Assembly (NCBI GenBank): GCA_017161305.1
Contig: CP031518.1
Location: 2,418,001-2,482,000 of the forward strand
Origin: Treponema ruminis
GTDB taxonomy: Bacteria; Spirochaetota; Spirochaetia; Treponematales; Treponemataceae
Direction: 5' to 3'
Length of the DNA stretch: 64,000 nucleotides
In this document: piece by piece, positions 40,997-48,611 of the stretch
Position numbering within the stretch: position 1 is the stretch's first letter
Layout of the letters: the number at the start of each line of letters is the position of its first letter
Program-made: the position numbers and the translations under genes
The notes under the pieces: model-generated
Databases searched by the model: none
What the model was told of the DNA's origin: nothing
What the model saw: only the letters and a program-made list of their open reading frames with translations

Positions 40997-43156
40997 TTAC
41001 TGAATCTTTTTCAAGATGAAAACGCTTACATCGTCATCAAGCTCTTTTGACAGGAATTCAAGCAAAGTATTGTAAGAAGTAGAAATCATTGTTTGAGCTG
41101 CCAGGCCTGTATTTTCGATGATTGTTTTTTGCAGGCGGTCTTTTCCGAATGCCTCGCCACGAAGTGACTTTGAGTCAAGCAAACCGTCAGTACAAGCAAC
41201 AAGAATGTCACCAGGATTGAGCTTAACCTTTTTGACCTTTATATACGGAGAAATGTCCTTTACGAAGCCCAAAACGTGACCTTCACCCTGAATTTCCATG
41301 ACGTTGTTGTAAGCACGGTTATAGAGGAAGAAAGCCGGAACCGCACAGTTGATGTAATAGACCGTATCATCCTTGAAATCAATAAGGGCGAAGACACCCT
41401 CAAAGAAGGTTCCCCGGGGAAGATTGAAGCGGATGAAGTGATTGACCTTTTCAACCAGGAGCTTGAAGTCCTTTGTTTCCTGAAGGAAGGTTCGGATTAC
41501 AGACTTAACGATAACCATGCTCATTGAAGCCGCAATACCCTTGCCTGAAAGGTCGCCCATTACGAAAATGTGACGGTCTTCTGAAAGCTTGATAAGGTCG
41601 ATGAACTCACCACCGATGTTGTGGGCGTGAACCATCATTGTAGACGAGTCAAAGCGCTTGTTCTTGATTGGATCCATGTTGCCCTGAATAGATTCGATAA
41701 TCTGCTCAGACATTCGGATTTCTCGGTTGACGGTACCGACGATGGACTCGTTACCAATGTTCTTCATGTAGTAACCGAATACGAAGAAGTATGAGTAAAG
41801 CTTCTGGAAAACGGCATGGTCGTAGTTGTTGTAGACGTTTCCACCGGCCTTCTGACCAAGAATGATTACCGCAAGAATATGGCGGCCTTCGTTCAGGATG
41901 ATGAAAGCTTCTGACTCAGTCTCCTTGAAGAATTTCAGGATGTCTGCACGGACATCAGAATAGAAGAAACCGTTTTCAATTGAACTTTTGAAGATTACCC
42001 GCCTGTTCTGGTTGAGCAGAGAGTCGAACATCTTTCCTTTTGTGGAAATTGTGAGCCTCTTTTCGCCCTCAAGGTCATATACTGACTGAATTTCTTCGGA
42101 ACCGTTGTCAACGAGGATGCGCATGAAAGACATACCGATGTTCTTGGTAAAAATCTGCTGCATGTTGCGGACGATGTTTTCCGGGTCATCAGAGAAGTCG
42201 AAGTTTGAAAGGTCTTCCTCAAAGAGGGTCGCATACTGCATTGAACGGAAGCCCGACCGTCTGTTGAAGAATTTCATGAGCTGGTATGAAGCCGCAATAA
42301 GAGCAGTCATCAAGGCAAGGAGATAGAAATAGAACAAAACTCCGTGCGATGAAGTTCGTGACCAGAAGAAAGCAAATCCAATACCAGAAATTAAAGCCGG
42401 GAAAATATAGCACAAAAGAGCCTTTGCGCCAAAACCGACCATTGAAAGGAAGTCATAAAGGAAATCTACGAGGGTTGAGCGAACCAAAATCCACTGGGCA
42501 AGAACATAAGGAATGAGAATCAAGCCTGAGAACATTGGAACACGTTTTGTAGCCCTGTAAATCAAAGCTAACATTATCCATGCAGAAATCAGGGAAAGAG
42601 CATTCATAATTGACTTCTGATGATCGAGCCTGCCTTCGCGGTTCTCTGAGCGCAAAAGCAAAATGAGCATAGAGAAGAAAGGCATGACGAAAATGATTAT
42701 CGTACAATAGAAAGTAAACCAGTTATAAGGGAATAAGGCCGCAAGATTTCCTTTGAACAAAGAAACTGAATCGACACGGACACCGACGAAACTGGTAACA
42801 GTAACATTTGTAACATGGAAGAAGACTGCCCATGCACACCAGATGGCACCTGCAATCGAAAGAATCTGAGCGATGAACTTTTTTTCTGTTGTTGGATAGA
42901 AGATACAATATACAGAAAAATAGAGGGAATAAAGGCCTAAGAGGAACAAAGTCAATTCAGCGAAGAAGACTACAAGCCTGGCCGGAGCACCGTGGGCAGC
43001 GAAAATAGTGAGTCCCATGGCACCACAGGCAAGGGCGAGGAAGACGTTCAAGGAAATGACCGGGTTTTTACCTTCGTTTCCAGTTTTTGAATCAAGGAAG
43101 ACAGCAAGCCAAGTCATGAACATGGCAAGCGCAAAGTTAATCAACGCAAAAATCAT
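40997..43156 (-). CDS. SpoIIE-type PP2C phosphatase with multi-pass membrane sensor
   Basis: The 719-residue protein has 8-9 hydrophobic segments in residues 1-300, a GAF-like region (about 325-470, with FMRILVDNGSEEIQSVYDLEG and AFIILNEGRHILAVIILGQ) and a C-terminal SpoIIE/RsbU phosphatase domain (about 500-719). The metal-binding Asp residues are visible in FVMGDLSGKGIAASM and VACTDGLLDSKS. It probably dephosphorylates the STAS protein encoded downstream when its membrane part senses a signal. It follows a second phosphatase gene by 8 bases. Confidence 0.92.
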   Translation of the reverse strand: MIFALINFALAMFMTWLAVFLDSKTGNEGKNPVISLNVFLALACGAMGLTIFAAHGAPARLVVFFAELTLFLLGLYSLYFSVYCIFYPTTEKKFIAQILSIAGAIWCAWAVFFHVTNVTVTSFVGVRVDSVSLFKGNLAALFPYNWFTFYCTIIIFVMPFFSMLILLLRSENREGRLDHQKSIMNALSLISAWIMLALIYRATKRVPMFSGLILIPYVLAQWILVRSTLVDFLYDFLSMVGFGAKALLCYIFPALISGIGFAFFWSRTSSHGVLFYFYLLALMTALIAASYQLMKFFNRRSGFRSMQYATLFEEDLSNFDFSDDPENIVRNMQQIFTKNIGMSFMRILVDNGSEEIQSVYDLEGEKRLTISTKGKMFDSLLNQNRRVIFKSSIENGFFYSDVRADILKFFKETESEAFIILNEGRHILAVIILGQKAGGNVYNNYDHAVFQKLYSYFFVFGYYMKNIGNESIVGTVNREIRMSEQIIESIQGNMDPIKNKRFDSSTMMVHAHNIGGEFIDLIKLSEDRHIFVMGDLSGKGIAASMSMVIVKSVIRTFLQETKDFKLLVEKVNHFIRFNLPRGTFFEGVFALIDFKDDTVYYINCAVPAFFLYNRAYNNVMEIQGEGHVLGFVKDISPYIKVKKVKLNPGDILVACTDGLLDSKSLRGEAFGKDRLQKTIIENTGLAAQTMISTSYNTLLEFLSKELDDDVSVFILKKIQ

Positions 43157-43164
43157 AAAATCAC

Positions 43165-44577
43165 CTACCTCTGAACCTTTGCAACAAGCATCGTCAAGTC
43201 ATCATGAAGCCTTGTGTCGGCATTATAATCCAATACAAGATTTACGATGTCAGCTACAAATTCCTGCGGATCTTTTGATGCGCTGGCTTTGATTGTATTT
43301 GTAAAGAGCTCAGTATCACCAAGCTCGACTTTATCTTCGTTCATAACCTCAGAAACACCGTCCGAAGCCATCATGATAAGGTCACCAGAGAAGAGCCTCT
43401 GCTCGGAAACCTGAACATCGCCCGGCTCAATAGGAATGATTCCGACGACCGAACAGTTTGAAGAAAGAGACTTGATTCGGTAACCTTCAGGAGAACGGGT
43501 TACGATGATAGGGTCTGACATTGAAGCGTTTACATAAGTGATTTTCATCTTTTCAGTATCAACGATACCAATGAAAAGAACCGTGTACTTATCCTGAAGA
43601 TGCATGCCCTTGATAGCCGCATCGACAGAAATAATCATGCCGACCAAATCTTCTTTATTTTCTTTGATTTTTACGGTGTTCATTACCAAGCCCATGACCA
43701 GAGCCGCGGCAAGACCTTTACCGGAAACGTCACCGAGCATGAGCAGGGTTTTGTTTTCATCAATAGGAAGAACTGAATAATAGTCACCTGAAACGTTAAT
43801 CAATGGACGGAAATATGCGCCCAGCTTGAGGTTTTTGATTTCAGGCATTTTCTTTGGAAGGAAGGAAACCTGTGCATCAGCCAGCTGCTGCCATTCAGTC
43901 GTAAGCTCAGAAATTTCGGCAAGGCTGGAAATGATTCGGGAACGGTTTTGGAAGCGGACGAATTCCTCGTAGAGTTTTTCGTAAATCTCTGTATCAAAAA
44001 GATATGTGTATCGGTTGAAGATATAAAGATGCTCACCGTCACTTGCGAAGAAGAAGCCTCGGGCCTTTTTACGGCTTGTAACAAGACCAAGGTTTTCGCC
44101 GAGGAAGTTAATCGGGTCGTGCCAGGTTACGCTATAGTTCTGCTCAAGTTTTGTGAAGACGGCAGGATCATTTGTAATCTTATTGGGGCTATTATATAGA
44201 ATATAATTTGCATTTCGATCGATGTAGAGGACAGAACAGTCAGCCTCGATTTCGAGAATGTCAGCAACTGCAGCATAAAAATCTTCGAGAGAGTAGCAGA
44301 ATCGCAATCGTTCGATAAATTTTGTAAAATAAGCCGTTGCGCCTGTTTCCATGGAACGCCTTTCGATACGAATTCGAGCGTTCTCAAAGATCGTGATACT
44401 TGTAAAAAGCATGACAACAAAAAGAACAGCCGTAACAGCAATAGGGAATATGTTCGAATATGTTCGATAATCAGTCAACTTTGTTTGCGGCGCAAGATTA
44501 ACAGCCACGAAAAGGAATGATGCAACTGCAACAAGGTTTATGACAATCAGCGCGATACGCCTTTGAGTCTTATACAT
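43165..44577 (-). CDS. SpoIIE-type PP2C phosphatase with two membrane helices
   Basis: The 470-residue protein has two membrane helices (about 8-28 and 45-65), a middle sensor-like region with a possible GAF fold (about 85-220), and a SpoIIE phosphatase domain (about 245-470). The catalytic motifs are LMLGDVSGKGLAAAL and MMASDGVSEVMN. AGGGGG precedes the ATG. It is the first gene of the phosphatase-phosphatase-STAS operon. Confidence 0.92.
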   Translation of the reverse strand: MYKTQRRIALIVINLVAVASFLFVAVNLAPQTKLTDYRTYSNIFPIAVTAVLFVVMLFTSITIFENARIRIERRSMETGATAYFTKFIERLRFCYSLEDFYAAVADILEIEADCSVLYIDRNANYILYNSPNKITNDPAVFTKLEQNYSVTWHDPINFLGENLGLVTSRKKARGFFFASDGEHLYIFNRYTYLFDTEIYEKLYEEFVRFQNRSRIISSLAEISELTTEWQQLADAQVSFLPKKMPEIKNLKLGAYFRPLINVSGDYYSVLPIDENKTLLMLGDVSGKGLAAALVMGLVMNTVKIKENKEDLVGMIISVDAAIKGMHLQDKYTVLFIGIVDTEKMKITYVNASMSDPIIVTRSPEGYRIKSLSSNCSVVGIIPIEPGDVQVSEQRLFSGDLIMMASDGVSEVMNEDKVELGDTELFTNTIKASASKDPQEFVADIVNLVLDYNADTRLHDDLTMLVAKVQR

Positions 44578-44670
44578 AAAGCCCCCTGACTTTTAGAAAT
44601 TTATGACTTATCTCTTTTTTATCGGCAAAAAACTTAATAATAATTAGTAAGCACTCGCAGAGTTTTAGAA

Positions 44671-44697
44671 AAAGGCTGTCCAATCAAAAACAGCCTC
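44671..44697 (-). terminator. Terminator of the RRM-protein gene
   Basis: On the reverse strand AGGCTGT (44690-44696) pairs with ACAGCCT (44673-44679), followed by TTTTTC. The stem starts 6 bases after the stop of the gene. Confidence 0.8.
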
Positions 44698-44702
44698 ATC
44701 AA

Positions 44703-45104
44703 TTAATACTCTTCGGCAGTGCTCTTACGCTCGCTGCGGTCGCCACGGAAAGGCTTTCTTTCTCTTCCACCGCGTTCGCCAAAATCTCTTTTCTCTCCGA
44801 AATTACGTCTTGGGCGCTCTCCATCGTCCTTAAAGAATCTTTTTGCACCGCCATTTCTAGCAGGTTTTTCTACAGCCTCGCTAACACGGATTCTTCGTCC
44901 GTCAATATCTTTTCCGTTCATGCCGCCGATGGCACGCTCGCCCATTACATCTGAGCCCATTTCAACAAAGCCGAATCCCTTTGACTGTTCAGTGAATTTA
45001 TCCTTCATTACTTGAACTGAAACAACATCTCCGTAATTAGAAAATGACTCGCGGAGTTTATCCTCGGTTGTTGTGTAGCTAAGATTGCCTACGTAAAGTC
45101 TCAT
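44703..45104 (-). CDS. RRM RNA-binding protein with an Arg/Gly tail
   Basis: The 133-residue protein begins with an RRM domain (about 1-80). RNP2 is RLYVGNLSY near residue 2 and RNP1 is SKGFGFVEM near residue 40. The C-terminal 50 residues are rich in Arg, Gly, Glu and Asp (RPRRNFGEKRDFGERGGRERKPFRG). Bacterial RRM proteins of this form act as RNA chaperones, often in cold or stress. It has its own promoter and terminator, so it is monocistronic. Confidence 0.92.
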   Translation of the reverse strand: MRLYVGNLSYTTTEDKLRESFSNYGDVVSVQVMKDKFTEQSKGFGFVEMGSDVMGERAIGGMNGKDIDGRRIRVSEAVEKPARNGGAKRFFKDDGERPRRNFGEKRDFGERGGRERKPFRGDRSERKSTAEEY

Positions 45105-45133
45105 ATAGTCCTCAAAAAAAATAGAATGCGAAT

Positions 45134-45162
45134 ATTATAGCATATTGTAAAATAAAATACAA
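45134..45162 (-). promoter_or_regulatory. Promoter of the RRM-protein gene
   Basis: On the reverse strand TTGTAT (45157-45162) and TATAAT (45134-45139, with extended TGC) have a 17-base spacer. A leader of about 22 bases with GAGGA precedes the ATG. Confidence 0.65.
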
Positions 45163-45193
45163 AAAAAATGTGGAGGGCTTTCCGCGATTTTGA

Positions 45194-45199
45194 TATACT
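45194..45199 (+). promoter_or_regulatory. Extended -10 of hslO, leaderless type
   Basis: TGATATACT gives an extended -10 (TATACT at 45194-45199). The hslO ATG at 45207 follows after 7 bases. No -35 is recognisable. Confidence 0.5.
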
Positions 45200-45206
45200 G
45201 AATACT

Positions 45207-46181
45207 ATGATTAAGCAAGAAATTAAAGACAAGGACCTGCTCGAACATCTGGGCAGGATTCATAAAGATGAGATGACCATGTTCGTCATGGCAGACGGTC
45301 AGTTCCGCGGTGCATTTTTTAACGGAACAAGGCTCGTAAACCAGATGCGCGCCCAGCACAATCTGGGCATTCTTGAAACCATGATTTTAGGTCAGGCCAT
45401 GCTTTGTGCCGCCATGCTGATTCCAACAATGAAGGGCCGCGAACACCTCACTTTCCGCTACGATACTAACGGACCTGCGGCAGGCTTTTCAGTTGAAGCA
45501 GACTCAACAGGCTATGTACGCGGATTTTTGCTTCAGGACAGGATTCCAATCGAAAAGCCTCTGGAAAACTGGGATTTAGCTCCATTTTTGGGCGAAGGCA
45601 CCCTCACAGTTTCCCGAATCGGCGAAGGAATGAAGGCACCCCAGGTCGGCACGGTCGAAATCATGTACAAAAACATCGCAAAAGACCTTGCCTGGTACTT
45701 CCTTCAGAGCGAGCAGATTCACACCGCTTTCAACACAAGCATTCAGTTTGACAAGGAAGGACGCGTAATCGGAGCAGGCGGCATGTTCCTGCAGCATGTT
45801 CCGGAAGCCGGCGGCAAGAGCAAAATCAGTGCCCAGACAGAAAATTCCGGAGCCGAGGATAAAAAGACAGCCGAAGAAGACTTGATCCGCCGTGCAGAAA
45901 ATGCCTTCCGCGCAATGCCTTCTATCGGAAAATGGTTCAGTGACGGCGGCGACATGGAAGATGTAATTTACGGTCTTTTCCGCGAATTCAATCCGACAGC
46001 AGTCTTGAACCGCGACATAATTTTTGACTGTCCGTGCAGCACAGAAACTTTTGCAGAGCACATCAGGCACCTTCCAAAAGCAGAGCTCGAAGACATCATC
46101 GCGCATGATCCGGATCCGCTGGAAGTTGTCTGCCACTGCTGCGGAAGTCGGTATGAAATAAAAAAATCAATGCTGAAATAA
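45207..46181 (+). CDS. hslO: Redox-regulated chaperone Hsp33
   Basis: Hsp33 is a holdase switched on by oxidation of a zinc-bound cysteine centre. The 324-residue protein begins MIKQEIKDKD at ATG 45207; an in-frame start further up would extend over the -10 element. The N-terminal domain has PTMKGREHLTFRYDTNGPAAG. The C-terminal redox switch shows CPCS near residue 275 and CHCCG near 310, the two cysteine pairs expected. A Glu/Lys-rich insert near 210-230 is slightly longer than usual. Confidence 0.94.
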   Translation: MIKQEIKDKDLLEHLGRIHKDEMTMFVMADGQFRGAFFNGTRLVNQMRAQHNLGILETMILGQAMLCAAMLIPTMKGREHLTFRYDTNGPAAGFSVEADSTGYVRGFLLQDRIPIEKPLENWDLAPFLGEGTLTVSRIGEGMKAPQVGTVEIMYKNIAKDLAWYFLQSEQIHTAFNTSIQFDKEGRVIGAGGMFLQHVPEAGGKSKISAQTENSGAEDKKTAEEDLIRRAENAFRAMPSIGKWFSDGGDMEDVIYGLFREFNPTAVLNRDIIFDCPCSTETFAEHIRHLPKAELEDIIAHDPDPLEVVCHCCGSRYEIKKSMLK

Positions 46182-46208
46182 AGCGTTAAAAAAATCAACT
46201 GGATAAAC

Positions 46209-46445
46209 AAAAAAAACAGGCTCCCAGTCGTGATAACGGCTTATCGAAACCTAGGGAACGACGGCGTAGCCGGCAAAATGCTCCGATGGAGCATTTTGAG
46301 TGAGTCTCCGAACAGCTATGCTGTGAAGGCCTGCTAGCCTGCTACACGCGTTTTGTGCCCGTAACTATATAAGTTTGCCGCTCACGCGGCAGCACAAAAC
46401 GAGTGTTTTCGTAAGCCGTTTCACTTCTTAACGCCTGTTTTTTTT
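46209..46445. repeat. Large palindromic element R7 between convergent genes
   Basis: The ends AAAAAACAGGC (about 46211-46221) and GCCTGTTTTTT (46433-46443) pair and close like a bidirectional terminator. Next, GTGATAACGGCTTATCGAAAC (46230-46250) pairs almost fully with 46407-46426. Inside are hairpins at 46276-46297 (AAAATGCTCC with GGAGCATTTT), 46312-46324 (ACAGC with GCTGT), and 46349-46400 (CGTTTTGTGC with GCACAAAACG) with GCCGC/GCGGC inside. Linkers TAGGGAACGACGGC, GCCGGCAAAA and TTTTGAGTGAGTCTC match repeat R6. No protein is encoded in the 288-base gap. Confidence 0.8.
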
Positions 46446-46469
46446 GCATCTATCGTCTTTTTTAAGAAT

Positions 46470-47969
46470 TTATTTCACAAATTCCTTTTTCAAGAAATCG
46501 AGATCAAGTTCTGGATAAAGGACGAACTTGCTCAAGAGGGCCTGGACTCTTTTTGATGCGGCTTCTTTTACGGCCGGGTCAAGGTTGATTTTACCCTTTG
46601 CTGGCTTTCCTTCTTTTGTGAGGCCTGGTTTTGTGCCTTTGAGGACCTGGTCGATGATTGAGGCAACTTCCTTCATTTCATCCTCGCCCATACCCAGCGT
46701 TGTGAGGGCTGGAGTTCCAAGGCGAAGGCCAGATGTCCACCATGCGCCGTTTTTGTCGTATGGAAGGGCGTTTGCGTTTACTGTAACGCCGCACTCGAAC
46801 ATAGCTGCCTCAGCCTGCTTTCCAGTCAAGCCGTAAGAAGTAACGTCTGCGAGCATGAGGTGGTTGTCAGTGCCGTCGGTCTGCAAGCGAACGCCCAAAT
46901 CCTGCAAAGCTTTTGCCAAAGCCTGTGCATTTTTAACAACTTTTGCGGCATATTCCTGATAAGCAGGAGTGTTTGCTTCCTTAAATGCGATTGCCTTTGC
47001 AGCCATAACGTGTGGCAAAGGTCCGCCGAGAACCATCGGACAGCCCTTGTTAACGTAGTCAGCGAATTCTTTTTTGCAGAGAATCATAGCACCGCGTGGA
47101 CCACGCAAAGTTTTGTGGGTTGTAGTTGTAACGATATCTGCCCATTTTACTGGATCATAGTCACCAGTGAAGACTTTTCCGGCAACGAGACCTGCGAAGT
47201 GAGCCATGTCTACCATCAATACTGCTCCGCACTTGTCTGCGATTTCACGGAAGCGCTTGAAGTTGATTTTGCGTGGGTAAGCTGAGTAGCCTGTGAGCAA
47301 AATAAGAGGCTTAACTTCCATTGCCTGCTTTTCGATTGCATCGTAGTCCAAAAGACCTGTTTTTTCATCAACACCATAAGGATGGCTTTCGAACATGCGG
47401 GCAGAAACGTTCATTTTGTAACCGTGAGTGAGGTGACCGCCGCAAGAATAATCCAATCCCATCAATTTCTGATTTCCGAAGCGCTTGCGGAGTTCTGCGA
47501 ACTGTTCTGCAGTCAAGTCATTCAAAGATTTTACACCAAGTTCTTCGAGAGTAGGGGTCTCAACCTTTGCAGAAAGGATTGCCCAGTAAGCAACCAGGTT
47601 TGTGTCTGCACCAGAGTGTGGCTGAACATAAGCATAATCTGCCCCGAAAAGCTCTTCTGCCTCGCGGGCTGCTTCCATCTCAACAGCGTCAACGTTTACA
47701 CAACCGCCATAGTAGCGGTGCTCTGGATATCCCTCAGCGTATTTGTCAGTGAGCAAGTTGCCCATGGCAGACTGAACAGCGAGAGAACAGTAGTTCTCAG
47801 AAGCAATCAATTTGAGGTGGCTTCGCTGATTCTGGATCTCATTTACAACAGAAGCGGCAATCTTAGGATTAACCGAAGCAACCTGCTGCAAATTCGCAAC
47901 ATAAGCACACATTGCGGCGCTAGGCTTTCCACCGCAAGACGAAAGGTAATTTTCCAATGGTGTAGACAT
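46470..47969 (-). CDS. glyA: Serine hydroxymethyltransferase, long form
   Basis: GlyA interconverts serine and glycine with tetrahydrofolate. The product has 499 residues from ATG 47969 (MSTPLENYL), which has GGGAGA upstream; an in-frame ATG at 48017 lacks support. PLP Lys is in TTTTHKTLRGPRG near residue 291. Other family motifs are LIASENY near 60, YAEGYPEHRYYGG near 83 and VDMAHFAGL near 262. Compared with the usual 420-residue enzyme there is an insert near residues 140-180 (around KVETPTLEELG) and a longer C-terminal region, as in other spirochaete and chlamydial enzymes. Confidence 0.95.
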   Translation of the reverse strand: MSTPLENYLSSCGGKPSAAMCAYVANLQQVASVNPKIAASVVNEIQNQRSHLKLIASENYCSLAVQSAMGNLLTDKYAEGYPEHRYYGGCVNVDAVEMEAAREAEELFGADYAYVQPHSGADTNLVAYWAILSAKVETPTLEELGVKSLNDLTAEQFAELRKRFGNQKLMGLDYSCGGHLTHGYKMNVSARMFESHPYGVDEKTGLLDYDAIEKQAMEVKPLILLTGYSAYPRKINFKRFREIADKCGAVLMVDMAHFAGLVAGKVFTGDYDPVKWADIVTTTTHKTLRGPRGAMILCKKEFADYVNKGCPMVLGGPLPHVMAAKAIAFKEANTPAYQEYAAKVVKNAQALAKALQDLGVRLQTDGTDNHLMLADVTSYGLTGKQAEAAMFECGVTVNANALPYDKNGAWWTSGLRLGTPALTTLGMGEDEMKEVASIIDQVLKGTKPGLTKEGKPAKGKINLDPAVKEAASKRVQALLSKFVLYPELDLDFLKKEFVK

Positions 47970-48107
47970 AAAAAATCTCCCAAAAAAAGTGATAAGTGAG
48001 TTTATCAAAAAAAGCATATAAGTTCAACAATACTATTAATAGAAACATTTCGAAAGAAACCGCCCCTATCCACTTTCTAAAAGCATGTTTCCTTTTTTCA
48101 ATTGATT

Positions 48108-48116
48108 TGTTATATT
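48108..48116 (+). promoter_or_regulatory. Extended -10 of the TPR lipoprotein gene, leaderless type
   Basis: TGTTATATT gives an extended -10 (TATATT at 48111-48116). The ATG at 48123 follows after 6 bases. Confidence 0.45.
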
Positions 48117-48122
48117 AACGTT

Positions 48123-48518
48123 ATGAAAGTCACATCTATCAAAAAAATTTTTATTACGCTTGCCCTTGCGGCAGTATTTGCATCATGCGCATCAACGCCA
48201 AAAGAAATTCCTCAGGATTTAACAGCCCAGGAGCTGATTCAAAAAGGTCAGACAGAATTTGAAAACGGAAGATACAAGGCATCCCTTCGATATTATAATG
48301 CCGTCACAGAAAGATTTGCGGGCGAACCGGCAGTTTACGTCGAAGCCACATATGAAATCGGTCATCTTTTCATGAAGCAGAAAAAATACGATAAGGCCGA
48401 GGCTGTCTTCCAGGATTTAATCGACCTTTACGCCGCAGCCCAGCCGGGAACCCTTCCAGGCTCATACCGAAAGTTGTCTGAGCTCGAAATGGAAAAGATT
48501 CAGGCTAAAAAGCAGTAA
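48123..48518 (+). CDS. Small TPR lipoprotein
   Basis: The 131-residue product starts MKVTSIKK at 48123 (an upstream in-frame ATG at 48102 would include the -10 element). The signal ends in a lipobox AVFASCAST (Cys at about residue 22). Residues about 45-115 form two TPR-like repeats (ELIQKGQTEFENGRYKASLRY and YEIGHLFMKQKKYDKAEAVF). It resembles small BamD/YfgC-like TPR lipoproteins of spirochaetes and may take part in envelope assembly. The partner is unknown. Confidence 0.82.
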   Translation: MKVTSIKKIFITLALAAVFASCASTPKEIPQDLTAQELIQKGQTEFENGRYKASLRYYNAVTERFAGEPAVYVEATYEIGHLFMKQKKYDKAEAVFQDLIDLYAAAQPGTLPGSYRKLSELEMEKIQAKKQ

Positions 48519-48611
48519 GGGTTTTAGGGGCAGGAAGCGACCCGCTTGCGGCTCAAGCCCAGCTTTCGCCTTCGGCGACCGGCTCCCCAGGAAGGCTTTT
48601 TCCTCCCTGAA
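48519..48611. repeat. GC-rich hairpin cluster R8 between convergent genes (tentative)
   Basis: Short hairpins lie in a row: CCGC/GCGG near 48542-48551, TCGCC with GGCGA near 48566-48578, and an AGGAA/TTCCT stem near 48588-48603. It fills the 93-base junction of two convergent genes, as R1, R4, R6 and R7 do. I cannot align it convincingly with those, so it is listed separately and may be only a compound terminator. Confidence 0.4.

Noticed and set aside
46182-46469. R7 as a glycine riboswitch for glyA
   Set aside because: The element is downstream of both convergent genes, so it cannot be in the 5' leader of glyA.
47382-47999. A 205-codon open frame on the + strand opposite glyA
   Set aside because: It lies wholly over a well-supported glyA coding region, has no ribosome-binding site and shows no domain pattern.
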